Origin: Acididesulfobacillus acetoxydans
Lineage (GTDB): Bacteria; Bacillota; Desulfitobacteriia; Desulfitobacteriales; Desulfitobacteriaceae
Assembly: GCF_902729405.1 (NCBI RefSeq)
Contig: NZ_LR746496.1
Span: forward strand, 2,790,001-2,854,000
DNA length: 64,000 nucleotides
Direction: 5' to 3'
Shown piece after piece: positions 32,515 to 41,141 of the stretch. The notes under the pieces were generated by a model, which was not told the DNA's origin, did not search any database, and saw nothing but the letters and a program-made list of their open reading frames with translations. Both the position numbers and the translations under genes were made by a program. Each line of letters begins with the position of its first letter. The stretch's first letter is position 1.

Positions 32515-33063
32515 ATGATTACCGTTTATACGGGAAACGGCAAAGGAAAGACCACTTCCGCCCTGGGCGCGGCCCTCGCGGCCCGGGGAAATGGGAAAAA
32601 GGTGATCATGCTTCAGTTTCTCAAAGGGAGTACCTACAGCGGGGAGTTAACCGGGCTTTACCGGTTGGGTATTCCCCTGCTTCAGTTTGGCGTGGGATGC
32701 CGCTGGGCGGCCATGATCCGCAGCGGTTTCAGGCACTGCTCGGGCTGCGGGGAGTGCTTTCGGGACAACCGCAACCCGGCCCTGGCCACTGAATTCGTTC
32801 AAACAGCTCTTCGCTTTTTGTCCGGACTGACACCCGCTGAATACGACCTTATCATCCTCGATGAAGTCAGCCATGCTCTCAACTATGGTTTCTTGCCCAT
32901 GGATGAGTTGCGGCACCTTCTGACCGGGCCCGGGGACTGGATTCTGACGGGGCGCAGAATGCCGGAAGAGCTCATGCCCTGGGCGGATGAATGGTGGGAG
33001 TTCCGAGCCAAGAAACATCCCCTGACGCGCGGAATCCAAAGCCGAAGGGGGATCGAGTACTGA
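32515..33063 (+). CDS. cobO: cob(I)yrinic acid a,c-diamide adenosyltransferase (CobA/BtuR type)
   Basis: The 182-residue P-loop enzyme transfers the 5'-deoxyadenosyl group from ATP to Co(I). Motifs: VYTGNGKGKTTSALGAALA at the N-terminus, MLQFLKGSTYSGEL, and the Walker B-like YDLIILDEVSHALNYGFL. The loop HCSGCGECFRD adds three cysteines, seen in some clostridial relatives. Its stop overlaps the pduX start (TGATG). Confidence 0.95.
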   Translation: MITVYTGNGKGKTTSALGAALAARGNGKKVIMLQFLKGSTYSGELTGLYRLGIPLLQFGVGCRWAAMIRSGFRHCSGCGECFRDNRNPALATEFVQTALRFLSGLTPAEYDLIILDEVSHALNYGFLPMDELRHLLTGPGDWILTGRRMPEELMPWADEWWEFRAKKHPLTRGIQSRRGIEY

Positions 33064-33971
33064 TGGCTCTGACGGCTTGGGCGCGATGTCCCGGCACCTG
33101 CGGGGAATGGGTGCAAGGAGCGCAATCCGGGGTTCCTTTCTTGGTGGACTGTCCTATTGATCGATACGCGGAAGCCGTCGTTGAAATGGGGAAAGACGAC
33201 GGGATCTGGCTTGTACCCAGAGAGAAGGAAAAGGTGAGAAAGGCTTTGCTCCTAATGCGGGAGGAGCGCAGTTTTTCCGGCGGCGGAATTCTCCGCTTCC
33301 GCCGCGAACTGCCGACCGGCAAAGGAATGGCCAGTTCAACCGCAGACATTGTCTCGGCCTGCGCGGCCGTCGCCGCGGCCTCGGGTGAAACAGTGTCCGG
33401 CCGAAGTCTGGCCCGCTGGGCTTTCGGTATAGAACCCAGTGACAGTGTCATGTTCCCGGGCCTGACGGAGATTAACCATATCCGGGGAAGCTATCATCGG
33501 ACACTCGGAGCCGCGGTCCCGGCCGGGTTTCTGGCTCTGGACTGGGGCGGGGAAGTGGATACTCTCCGTTTCAATGCCCGGGCGGATCTTTACGGCCATT
33601 ACCGTAAATACGAGTTCACCATTGGCAAGGCTCTGGCTTTAGTCAGAGAAGGGATCAGAGGCAGGGACTTGGAAAAGATGGCGGCCGGATCCACTTTGAG
33701 TGCCGCATGCAATCTGGAGGTTAACCCCAAGCCCTGGTTCGGGCAGTTCAAGGCATGGGTCAGATCCCAGGGTGGCTTGGGGTTAGTCACAGCCCACAGC
33801 GGCACCCTGATCGCGGGAGTATTTCCGCCGGACTATGCCTTGGACGGTTTACTGGCGGAAGCGAAAGAACGCTTCAGGCCGGTCTTTGCCGAGACTTTTC
33901 GGGCCAGAGACGGAGGAGTGGAATACGCTTTCGCCCATTGCGGACAGGCGGTTTCGTCTTCGGAAGGGTAG
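33063..33971 (+). CDS. pduX: GHMP-family L-threonine kinase (PduX-like)
   Basis: The product is about 302 residues, starting at ATG 33063 that overlaps the cobO stop. GHMP-kinase motifs: WARCPGTCGEWVQGA at the N-terminus, PTGKGMASSTADIVSACAA (ATP loop, ~85-103) and GGLGLVTAHSGTLIAGVF (motif 3). PduX makes L-threonine phosphate, which CobD converts to aminopropanol phosphate. Its place between cobO and cobD supports this role. Confidence 0.92.
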   Translation: MALTAWARCPGTCGEWVQGAQSGVPFLVDCPIDRYAEAVVEMGKDDGIWLVPREKEKVRKALLLMREERSFSGGGILRFRRELPTGKGMASSTADIVSACAAVAAASGETVSGRSLARWAFGIEPSDSVMFPGLTEINHIRGSYHRTLGAAVPAGFLALDWGGEVDTLRFNARADLYGHYRKYEFTIGKALALVREGIRGRDLEKMAAGSTLSAACNLEVNPKPWFGQFKAWVRSQGGLGLVTAHSGTLIAGVFPPDYALDGLLAEAKERFRPVFAETFRARDGGVEYAFAHCGQAVSSSEG

Positions 33972-33972
33972 C

Positions 33973-34080
33973 GTGCCTAGCACAGCGGTCTTCCGGAAGC
34001 CGGTGCAGCCGCAACAGGCCAAGGACCATTTTGCTCAGTTCGCGGAGCGCGAAGAATCTCAAGAAAAAATCAGAGCTTGA
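33973..34080 (+). CDS. possible 35-residue protein between pduX and cobD
   Basis: A GTG one base after the pduX stop is preceded by GGAAGGG at 4 bp. The product is short and charged (AKDHFAQFAEREESQEKIRA at the end) with helical propensity. No family is recognised. Alternatively it is a decayed C-terminal extension of pduX in a shifted frame. Confidence 0.35.
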   Translation: MPSTAVFRKPVQPQQAKDHFAQFAEREESQEKIRA

Positions 34081-34121
34081 AAAATCCTAAAGCAAGTGAA
34101 TAGGAGCAGAGAGGAAACGAA

Positions 34122-35243
34122 ATGCACGGAGGGAACATATACCAAGCCAAAGAGCGTTACGGGCGTACCCGGTTTATCGATTTGTCCGCCAACATCAATC
34201 CTTTCGGCCCACCGGACGGGGTGTTGGAGCGTTTAGCCGGGAAGCTCGGCAGCATCGTCCATTATCCCGATCCGGAGAGTGTCAGCTTGCGCGCCCGTAT
34301 GAGCGAGCTCTATGATCTGCCTTTTGAGAACATTATCTTGGGTAACGGTGCGGGGGAACTCCTCTTTACCATCCTCCAGGCCTTAAAACCCCGTCGGGTC
34401 CTGATCCCGCTGCCCGCGTTCAGTGAGTACCGGCGGGCCGCAGAGGCTGTCGGGGCCGCCGTGACCCCCTTTTTTCTGGGGGCCAAGGGATGGGCCCGCC
34501 TGCCCCTTCCGGAATCTGCCCGGGAAACGGAGCGGTTTGCCGGGGAGTGGCGCGGGCTTTTGTCCGGGCAAGACATCCTTTTTCTCTGCTCGCCGCATAA
34601 CCCCACCGGTACACTGTTGAAGCGCAAGCAATTTGAAATTCTCCTGGAAGTCGCGCACACCTGCGGCTGCCGGGTGATTTTCGACGAATCGTTTGTCGAT
34701 TTCCTGCCGGATGAAAAGCGCTGGTCCGCCCGCGAGTACTTGGCCGGCTACTCCAACCTGACAATCGTCTATTCTTTGACCAAGTTTTACAGTTTACCCG
34801 GGCTTCGCTTGGGAGCCGCCTTTGGCCGGGCGAGCGATCTGAAACGTTTCCTGCAGGCGCGCGATCCCTGGTCGGTGAATGTACTGGCTCAGGAGGCCGG
34901 TTTGGCCGCTTTGGAGAACAAAACTTACGCTGAGGACGTGCGCGAGAAGCTAACGCAATCACGGAATTTCTTGTACTCTGGGTTTGAACGGCAGAGGTTT
35001 CGGAGTTGGCGGCTCAGGCCGACATGGGTGAACTTCGCCCTGCTGGAACTGCTAACAGGGAAAGCGGACCGTTTGACCGAATCTTTGGGGAAACGGGGCA
35101 TCCTCGTTCGCGATTGTTCGAACTTTCCGGGACTCGAAGGGGAATTTGTCCGTATCGCCGTCAAGACAGAGTCCGACATGGCGCAGCTGCTCTCGGCACT
35201 CCGGGAAATAGAGGACGAAGAGAGCTTTCTTGGGGGCAGATGA
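34122..35243 (+). CDS. cobD: L-threonine-O-3-phosphate decarboxylase
   Basis: The 373-residue PLP class-I aminotransferase fold makes (R)-1-amino-2-propanol O-2-phosphate. Motifs: FIDLSANINPFGPP at the N-terminus, NIILGNGAGELLF, FLCSPHNPTGTLL, RVIFDESFVDFLPDE, and PLP-lysine segment YSLTKFYSLPGLRLGAAFG. It resembles histidinol-phosphate aminotransferase, but the HGGNIYQA N-terminus and genomic context point to CobD. It is the last cobalamin gene in this window. Confidence 0.93.
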   Translation: MHGGNIYQAKERYGRTRFIDLSANINPFGPPDGVLERLAGKLGSIVHYPDPESVSLRARMSELYDLPFENIILGNGAGELLFTILQALKPRRVLIPLPAFSEYRRAAEAVGAAVTPFFLGAKGWARLPLPESARETERFAGEWRGLLSGQDILFLCSPHNPTGTLLKRKQFEILLEVAHTCGCRVIFDESFVDFLPDEKRWSAREYLAGYSNLTIVYSLTKFYSLPGLRLGAAFGRASDLKRFLQARDPWSVNVLAQEAGLAALENKTYAEDVREKLTQSRNFLYSGFERQRFRSWRLRPTWVNFALLELLTGKADRLTESLGKRGILVRDCSNFPGLEGEFVRIAVKTESDMAQLLSALREIEDEESFLGGR

Positions 35244-35401
35244 CATTTAACAAAATGGCAATTCCCATATACGGTGGTCGCTGAGGGTGCAGTGAACCCA
35301 AAACGGCCCCTTTTTGCCTTTTTTCAGACGCGGAAGGAATTCCCGCCGAAGAGCGAGACTGGATCGGGTGTTGGTGTGCAGGACCTGGCTATTTTCCCTG
35401 C

Positions 35402-35429
35402 TTGCGTAATTACCCGTATGGGGTATAAT
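35402..35429 (+). promoter_or_regulatory. promoter upstream of the TlpA-like lipoprotein gene
   Basis: TTGCGT (35402-35407) and TATAAT (35424-35429) with a 16-bp spacer. About 186 bp of leader follows. It contains GGGGGGAGCACCCC and a purine-rich repeated tract (35536-35605) and ends at the GTG start. The spacer 35244-35401 holds nothing else recognised. Confidence 0.6.
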
Positions 35430-35615
35430 ATTTAGCAGGTCGCCTAAAAAGGGCCGCGTCTGTGGGGGGAGCACCCCTAAGGCTGAAGAGATAGGATTGG
35501 CATTAATATTAGATTCGGAACAGGGATAAGAACTACGGTCGGGATGAGGCTGATGAGGATGGGGGTAAGGTTGAAGAAGTTGAAGAAGCTGATGAGGAGA
35601 AGGAAGGAAAGACAG

Positions 35616-36281
35616 GTGAACGTTTTGCGAACATCGGACAAACTACCAATCCGGCGGTTTTTGGCCGTCTCCGGTCTGGCCGTCTTGCTGGCCGTGACCG
35701 GTTGCGCGGCCCAGGCTCCGAACCGGACCCAGACGACGAAAAACTCCCCGGGCCAAGGTACTGCCTCGGTCCAACCGGCTCCGGGCAAGCCGGCGGGGTC
35801 ATCCGGCACAAGCGGCGGCACCGCAGCCGCGGGTCAGACTGCGCCGGCGGTTGTGGGCTTGGGTATTGGGGACCTGGCCCCGGACTTTTCCGTGCCCATG
35901 AGCGACGGCAACACACTGAAGCTCTCAAGCTTACGCGGGAAACCGGTTTTACTCAATTTCTGGGCCACCTGGTGCCCGCCTTGCCGGATGGAAATGCCGG
36001 ACATACAGAAGATTTTTAAAGAAAATTATCCGGTTCAGATCGTGGGAGTCAACCTGAAAGAGGAACCGATGACGGTGGAGGGTTTCCTTTCGAGAAACGG
36101 TTACACCTATCCGGTAGGTTTTGATTTGAAAGGTAAGATCGCGTCCCTTTACAATGTCAGCGGCATTCCCACGTCTTACGCCATTGATGCCAAGGGGATT
36201 ATCCGGCATGTTCAAACAGGTCCTTTAACCTATGCCGAGTTAAGCCAATGGTTCAGAGAATTAACCCAGAGCGCCAAATAA
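35616..36281 (+). CDS. TlpA/ResA-like thiol-disulfide oxidoreductase lipoprotein
   Basis: The product is about 221 residues. A lipoprotein signal LAVSGLAVLLAVTGC has its lipobox Cys at ~32. A disordered Pro/Gly/Ser/Thr linker (~35-85) is followed by an AhpC-TSA/Redoxin domain with active site WATWCPPCRMEMP and cis-Pro segment SGIPTSYAID. It would act outside the membrane in cytochrome c maturation or disulfide reduction. The GTG start 35616 follows AGGAAGGAAA; an ATG at 35544 would add a basic repeat-derived leader. It forms a pair with the Lgt-like gene. Confidence 0.9.
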   Translation: MNVLRTSDKLPIRRFLAVSGLAVLLAVTGCAAQAPNRTQTTKNSPGQGTASVQPAPGKPAGSSGTSGGTAAAGQTAPAVVGLGIGDLAPDFSVPMSDGNTLKLSSLRGKPVLLNFWATWCPPCRMEMPDIQKIFKENYPVQIVGVNLKEEPMTVEGFLSRNGYTYPVGFDLKGKIASLYNVSGIPTSYAIDAKGIIRHVQTGPLTYAELSQWFRELTQSAK

Positions 36282-36343
36282 GACCGGGCGCGGGCTCTGT
36301 ACTTGGAGCGGAGCCAGAACTATTTCAGCACGTGAGGGCGTAT

Positions 36344-37081
36344 ATGAATCCAATCTTGTTTCACTACGGCGGCTTTGCCGTTCACTACAGCGAAGTCATC
36401 TACGCGGGGTCCTTCATTGTTTCCTATTTTCTCAGCTTCAGGCGAGCGCGCACTTTAGGCTTCACGGACCCGGAATGGGAGCGGGCACTCCTATATTATG
36501 CCGCAGCGGGCTTGCTGGGGAGCCGGGGGGGATACATCCTGACTCATGTCACCATGTTTGAAGGCCGCTGGGCCGAGGTTCTGACGCCCTGGCCCGGAGC
36601 TTTCACCTTGTGGGGGGCCTTGCTCGGTTTCTTGGCAGCTGCGCAAATCCTCCGGCATATTCGCCGAGACCGCCCCGGCCGGAGCTTGGACGTTCTCGCT
36701 CCTATTTTCCCCTTGTTCCTGGGACTGGCCGAGTGGGGGCTCTTTACGGAAGGGGAAGGCTGGGGCCGGTCGGCCCGGGGATTTTTGGCTTTACAGCAGG
36801 GCGGCGTGGCCCGTTACCCGCTTTGGCTGGGATATTCTCTCTGGTTTTTGCTGACGGCGGGAGCACTGGCTTTCCGGACGCCCAAGCGCGAGGGGACAAG
36901 TTTTGCTTACTTGAGTGCAAGCTTGGGTTTGGCAACTCTTGCCTTTACCCCGTTCACGCTTCTTTACGGAAATGCAGCCGAACGCTGCGTCTGGGGCAGC
37001 CTGGCCGTCTGCGCAGGTTTGGGCTATGTCTTTTTTCAGGCGAAAAGACCTGCTGCCGCGTTGAGGGAAAGGAAATGGTAA
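36344..37081 (+). CDS. Lgt-like membrane protein, probably lacking the transferase catalytic residues
   Basis: The product is 245 residues with about seven membrane spans. The Lgt fold is recognisable by MNPILFHYGGFAVHYSEVIY, LGSRGGYILTHVTMFEGRW and GAFTLWGALLGFLAAAQI. Prolipoprotein diacylglyceryl transferase needs the His of HGALIG and the Arg/Asn of GRxGNFxNxE. Here these positions read LWGALLG and AEWGLFTEGEGWGR, so His, Arg and Asn are replaced. It may be a relative with another role, perhaps linked to the TlpA lipoprotein 62 bp upstream (inference). The start ATG has GTGAGGG before it. Confidence 0.75.
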   Translation: MNPILFHYGGFAVHYSEVIYAGSFIVSYFLSFRRARTLGFTDPEWERALLYYAAAGLLGSRGGYILTHVTMFEGRWAEVLTPWPGAFTLWGALLGFLAAAQILRHIRRDRPGRSLDVLAPIFPLFLGLAEWGLFTEGEGWGRSARGFLALQQGGVARYPLWLGYSLWFLLTAGALAFRTPKREGTSFAYLSASLGLATLAFTPFTLLYGNAAERCVWGSLAVCAGLGYVFFQAKRPAAALRERKW

Positions 37082-37157
37082 AAAACCATTTGGATGGCCG
37101 CGTATCTAGGCCGACGCGGGGCGTTATGAGGCGAACGCTCAACGGAAGAACGGTTTG

Positions 37158-37170
37158 CCCCCCCCCCCCC
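37158..37170. repeat. 13-C homopolymer
   Basis: Thirteen consecutive C's are followed by AAAAAA in the convergent spacer. Such tracts slip easily; the length may also be a sequencing uncertainty. Confidence 0.85.
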
Positions 37171-37210
37171 AAAAAATGGAGCCGAAACAGTCCTCTGGAG
37201 TGTTTCGGCT
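37171..37210 (-). terminator. terminator of the zinc-ribbon gene
   Basis: Read on the minus strand, AGCCGAAACA/TGTTTCGGCT (37210-37180) is followed by CCATTTTTT. On the plus strand the hairpin could also end the lgt-like transcript, but has no T-run. Confidence 0.75.
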
Positions 37211-37257
37211 GTGCTGACGACAACTATCCATCGCTTTCCCCGCGGGGGGAACCTATC

Positions 37258-37545
37258 TTAGAATCCCTTGAGTTTCTGGTAGCAATCACGGCAATACACC
37301 GGCTTGTCACCGGTAGGCCGGAAAGGCACTTGTGTTTCCACACCGCAATTGCTGCAAATGACTGTGAACATCTCCCGTTGGGGACGGTCTGAGCCGGCAC
37401 GCTGGCGACGGGCGGCACGGCAGGCCGGACAGCGGGAAGGCTCGTTTTCAAAACCCTTCTCGGCGAAGAATTCCTGCTCACCGGCGGAGAAAACAAACTC
37501 ATTCCCACAATCCCGGCAGACTAGTATTTTGTCTTGAAAAGCCAT
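37258..37545 (-). CDS. zinc-ribbon protein
   Basis: The product is 95 residues with two Cys4 units. The first is LVCRDCGNEFVFSAGEQEFF...CPACRAARR, the probable zinc-binding domain (zinc-ribbon family) common in Firmicutes. The second is VICSNCGVETQVPF...YCRDCYQKLKGF, a CxxC-ribbon (PF23477-type). Likely a nucleic-acid- or protein-binding factor; no specific function known. TAGGAGGTAGTTGACCC precedes the ATG on the minus strand. Confidence 0.9.
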   Translation of the reverse strand: MAFQDKILVCRDCGNEFVFSAGEQEFFAEKGFENEPSRCPACRAARRQRAGSDRPQREMFTVICSNCGVETQVPFRPTGDKPVYCRDCYQKLKGF

Positions 37546-37985
37546 GGGTCAACTACCTCCTTTTTCTCAGATTTGCCTTCTGAGTGGAAGCAGCAGCGAG
37601 CGTCAACCTGTGAGGGACACAACAAACGTACTTACACCGGAGGCATCTGTCTGAATTATAGCGTAGATCCTGCAATTATGGCAATAGGCGCTAAGCCCTT
37701 GACGACTTCAGAAGATGCTTCAGGCAGGCTGTATGCGTCAAATTGAGGGTAACGCTTAAGCGCATGGCTTCACTGACCCTGCAGCGGAGAGAATTGACAG
37801 GAGAAAATTGCTCGGGAGAGAATTAGCGGCTGAAAGAATGTCCTCTACGGGAGCGAATCCTTCACCGAAGAAGGATTTCGCCATACGGGGGTCGAACTTG
37901 TCTGAAATAGGGACTGCGGGACTGGGTGCAGCTTTCTGATAGGACAAAATAGGGCAGGACGAAAAAAGGGGGAATTAATTTAATT
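37546..37985. other. 440-bp spacer without a recognised gene
   Basis: Contains repeated GAGAGAATT/GAGAAAATT/GAGAGAATT (37787-37826) and no good promoter or hairpin that I can support. Short ORFs here look like chance. Confidence 0.5.
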
Positions 37986-38771
37986 ATGGCAGAATACCAA
38001 AACATTGTGCTGGAGCGGCAAGAATACATTGCCATCCTCAAAATCAATCGTCCCAAATCTCTCAACGCCTTGAACACTGCGACTCTGGCGGAACTGTCCC
38101 AGGCTCTGACTGCTTTGGCTGAGGACCGGGCGGTTCGGGTGGTCATCCTGACAGGCAGTGGGGAAAAGGCCTTTGTGGCTGGGGCGGACATCGCCGAGAT
38201 GCGCGGGTTTAATCCCTTGGAAGCCCGGCGCTTCAGCCTTTTGGGGCAAAGTGTCATGAACCTGATCGAGAGTCTGCCTCAACCCGTCATCGCCGCGGTC
38301 AACGGCTTCGCCTTAGGCGGAGGAACGGAACTGGCCCTGGCCTGTGATTTTCGTCTTGCCAGTGATAAGGCCAAATTCGGCCAACCCGAGGTGACGCTCG
38401 GCCTGCTGGCGGGATTTGGCGGGACCCAACGCCTGCCCCGCCTCGTCGGAAGCGGCAGGGCAGCGGAATTGCTCTGTACCGGCGACATGATCGATGCCGA
38501 GGAAGCTTATAGGATCGGCCTCGTCAACCATGTCTATCCTTCAAGCGCTCTTCTCGATGAAGCACTGGCTCTGGCCGGGCGGATCGCCGCGAGGGGTCCT
38601 GTGGCGGTCCAGTTGACCAAGAGTGCAATTCAACACGGCAAAAATATGGATCTCGTCAGCGGTCAGGCCTATGAAGCGGCTGTTTTTGCCCAGACTTTCA
38701 GCACCGCCGATCAAAAGGAAGGTTGCTCGGCCTTCCTGGACAAACGCCAAGCGCAGTTTAAGGGTGAATAA
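37986..38771 (+). CDS. enoyl-CoA hydratase / crotonase family protein
   Basis: The product is 261 residues. Oxyanion-hole motifs are KAFVAGADIAEM and AVNGFALGGGTELALACDF; the catalytic Glu pair aligns with GGGTELALAC and FGQPEVTLGLLAGFGGTQRL. This matches short-chain enoyl-CoA hydratases (Crt/FadB-like) that hydrate crotonyl-CoA, for fatty acid or butanoate metabolism. No other beta-oxidation genes are nearby. The start ATG has AAGGGGG about 14 bp upstream. Confidence 0.93.
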   Translation: MAEYQNIVLERQEYIAILKINRPKSLNALNTATLAELSQALTALAEDRAVRVVILTGSGEKAFVAGADIAEMRGFNPLEARRFSLLGQSVMNLIESLPQPVIAAVNGFALGGGTELALACDFRLASDKAKFGQPEVTLGLLAGFGGTQRLPRLVGSGRAAELLCTGDMIDAEEAYRIGLVNHVYPSSALLDEALALAGRIAARGPVAVQLTKSAIQHGKNMDLVSGQAYEAAVFAQTFSTADQKEGCSAFLDKRQAQFKGE

Positions 38772-38795
38772 TGAAGGTTTTGGAGGGCAACCGTC

Positions 38796-39671
38796 ATGAA
38801 AACGATTTTGGGCTTAGTGAGTTCTCAGAGAAAACTGGCCAACGGTGAGATCTTGGTCAAAGCAGTGGCGGCCGCCGCCGGCACAGAGTATGTGCTCAAG
38901 CTGATCCGGCTGCCGGATCTGAAGCTGGAACCGTGCCGGGGCTGTTACACCTGTCTGGTGCCCGGCAAATCCTGTCCTATTGAAGATGATTTATACTTTG
39001 CCGCCAATGCGATCAAAGAAGCCGACGGCATCATCCTGTCCGCTCCCTGCTATGCGTTGGGCCCCGCCGCGGTCACCAAACTTTTGGGGGACCGTGTCAT
39101 CGCCTTGTCCCAGATGATCAATGATTTCTGGGGCAAACCCTGCGTGGTCATCGCCACGGCGGGTATCAGAGGCTGGGAGGGCTATACCCTGTCCGCTCTC
39201 ACGGGCGCCGCCCGCTTCCTCGGCTTCCGGGTCAAAGACGCCCATATGTTTGTTGGGGCTTTGCCCGGGGAATCGATTGAGCAGGAGGAAAATATCTCCA
39301 GGGTAAAGGAAATGGGCCAAGCCCTCTTTGGCCCGGGGCGCGAGGCCCGTCCGGGAGAATGCCCCAACTGCTGGTCGGAACTTTGGAAGTTTCCCGAACC
39401 CGGGCGCGCCGTCTGCCCTTTCTGCGGGCAAGAAGCCGCTTTGACCGCGGAAAACGGCAACGTGCGCTGGGCGTTCGGCCCGGCGACAACCCGCTTCGGG
39501 CGGGAGCAGCTGGAAGAACATTTTCATAACTGGTTGGGCGGAAAAGTTCAGGAGTATCTGCTCCGTCGCAAAGAACTGGCGAAAGTCCGAGCCCCTTATA
39601 AGGGAGGCGATCTCTGGCTCCGGCCCGGCTCGGGATCGGACCGGGACGAAGCACCAAGCACCTCAGTTTGA
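38796..39671 (+). CDS. NAD(P)H-dependent FMN reductase-like flavoprotein with a C-terminal zinc ribbon
   Basis: The product is 291 residues. The N-terminal flavodoxin-like fold (~1-180) has the iron-sulfur-flavoprotein style segment CRGCYTCLVPGKSCPIEDDL and ADGIILSAPCYALGPAAVTK. A Cys4 ribbon follows (CPNCWSELW...VCPFCGQEA). The C-terminal ~60 residues are basic. It may reduce quinones or metals, or be an electron carrier. GGAGGG lies before the ATG. Confidence 0.82.
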   Translation: MKTILGLVSSQRKLANGEILVKAVAAAAGTEYVLKLIRLPDLKLEPCRGCYTCLVPGKSCPIEDDLYFAANAIKEADGIILSAPCYALGPAAVTKLLGDRVIALSQMINDFWGKPCVVIATAGIRGWEGYTLSALTGAARFLGFRVKDAHMFVGALPGESIEQEENISRVKEMGQALFGPGREARPGECPNCWSELWKFPEPGRAVCPFCGQEAALTAENGNVRWAFGPATTRFGREQLEEHFHNWLGGKVQEYLLRRKELAKVRAPYKGGDLWLRPGSGSDRDEAPSTSV

Positions 39672-39708
39672 AGCACAGCTGCACACATTCTCCCTCAAAT
39701 GCTCACGG

Positions 39709-39743
39709 GTAAAACTTGCAGAGAAATTCTTTGCAAGTTTTAC
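39709..39743. terminator. long hairpin after the flavoprotein gene
   Basis: GTAAAACTTGCA pairs with TGCAAGTTTTAC (12 bp, 11-nt loop). The T's are inside the stem, so termination efficiency is uncertain. It is followed by a duplicated GGAAACGCTA. Confidence 0.55.
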
Positions 39744-39930
39744 GCTTCCTTGGGAAACGCTAGTCACATGGAAACGCTAAACATAGGCTATTTATCCAAA
39801 GCGTAAGATTCCCACTTCTGCAAGTGGGAGCAGGACCCACATATCCCGCCTCGGTAGGGGTATCTCCAGCCTTCGCCGCGAAGTATCCTTTTGGGATAAG
39901 CGGCTTCGGCGAAATCCATCCTTCGTGACC
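39744..39930. other. structured spacer, possible decayed IS200/IS605 end
   Basis: Hairpins CCCACTT...AAGTGGG (39811-39828), TATCCC...GGGTAT and TTCGCCG...CGGCGAA with inner TATCC...GGGATA are stacked within 120 bp. The style resembles the end hairpins of the element at 3715-4103, but no tnpA or tnpB remnant is visible. Confidence 0.35.
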
Positions 39931-40030
39931 GTAATCATCACTGGCGGAACACAAATGAGCAAACGATTAAAAAAGATTTTTTTCGAGCGGATTTTCCGGC
40001 AGGAATCTGTGCGGTTGCGCAGAATACTAT

Positions 40031-40042
40031 GTTCATATGAAC
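40031..40042. promoter_or_regulatory. 12-bp palindrome upstream of gap
   Basis: GTTCATATGAAC is perfectly symmetric and lies 76 bp before the gap start codon. It is a candidate operator, possibly for the DeoR-family regulator encoded at the end of the gap-pyk cluster. Confidence 0.4.
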
Positions 40043-40117
40043 AAATAACCCCCTGGAAAGACCCCTCATCAACCCGGAGGGGAACAAAAATTGCTGGATT
40101 AAGGAGGAATCGTTTCA

Positions 40118-41128
40118 ATGACCATCAGAGTGGCAATCAATGGCTTCGGCCGCATCGGCAGACTGACTTTAAGGGCGGCGTTAAAAAAGGAGACTCCCCT
40201 GGAGTTTGTGGCCGTCAATGATTTGGGCAGCCCGGACCTTCTCGCCCATCTCTTTAAGTATGACTCTGTTCACGGTATTCTGGAGGATGACGTTAAAGTC
40301 GACGGCAGCAACATGATCGTCAACGGCAAGACGGTGAAAATCCTGGCGGAAAAAGATCCGGCTAAACTGCCCTGGAAAGAGCTGGGCGTCGATATTGTGA
40401 TCGAGTCCACCGGCAGGTTCACCAAAAGAGAAGGTGCGAGCCAGCACCTGGCCGCGGGCGCGAAAAAAGTCATCATCTCCGCCCCGGCTAAGGAAGAAGA
40501 CATCACGATTGTCATGGGGGTCAACGAAGAGAAATACAACCCCAAAGAGCACCATATCCTTTCCAACGCTTCCTGTACAACCAACTGTCTGTCCCCTGTG
40601 GCGAAAGTCCTGCTGGAAGAGTATGGTATTGAGTATGGTATGATGACCACGACTCACTCCGTCACAAACGATCAGCGTATTCTGGACCTGGAACACAAGG
40701 ACTGGCGTCGGGCGCGCGCCGCTTACCAATCCATGATTCCCACGACCACCGGAGCCGCCAAAGCCGTCGCCTTGGTGCTGCCGGAATTGAAAGGCCGTCT
40801 GAACGGCTTGGCCGTCCGCGTGCCGACCCCGAATGTGTCCTTGGTGGACTTGGTGGCCATTTTGAAAAAATCCACTACCGCGGAAGAAGTGAATGCCAAA
40901 TTCCGGGAAGCTGCGGCGGGTAAGCTCAAAGGGTATCTGGAATATACGGACCTTCCGCTCGTATCCCATGATTTCAACGGCAACCAAGCGAGTTCGATCG
41001 TGGACGGCCTCTCCACCATTATGCTGGGAGATAAAATGGTGAAGGTCCTGGCCTGGTATGACAATGAATGGGGCTATTCCAACCGGGTGGTCGACCTTGC
41101 GGCCTACGTGGCGGAACGGGGACTTTAA
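40118..41128 (+). CDS. gap: glyceraldehyde-3-phosphate dehydrogenase, type I
   Basis: The product is 336 residues. NAD-binding [18 protein letters not shown] is N-terminal, the catalytic Cys lies in [16 protein letters not shown] (~150), and [15 protein letters not shown] is C-terminal. It is a glycolytic/gluconeogenic enzyme. AAGGAGG precedes the ATG by 11 bp. The pyruvate kinase gene follows after 13 bp; the usual pgk-tpi neighbours are absent. Confidence 0.97.
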   Translation: MTIRVAINGFGRIGRLTLRAALKKETPLEFVAVNDLGSPDLLAHLFKYDSVHGILEDDVKVDGSNMIVNGKTVKILAEKDPAKLPWKELGVDIVIESTGRFTKREGASQHLAAGAKKVIISAPAKEEDITIVMGVNEEKYNPKEHHILSNASCTTNCLSPVAKVLLEEYGIEYGMMTTTHSVTNDQRILDLEHKDWRRARAAYQSMIPTTTGAAKAVALVLPELKGRLNGLAVRVPTPNVSLVDLVAILKKSTTAEEVNAKFREAAAGKLKGYLEYTDLPLVSHDFNGNQASSIVDGLSTIMLGDKMVKVLAWYDNEWGYSNRVVDLAAYVAERGL

Positions 41129-41141
41129 ACCCGGGGAGGGT

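Noticed and set aside
39925-40221. 98-codon ORF starting before gap
   Set aside because: It runs into gap in another frame and has no family resemblance; its first part covers the structured leader.
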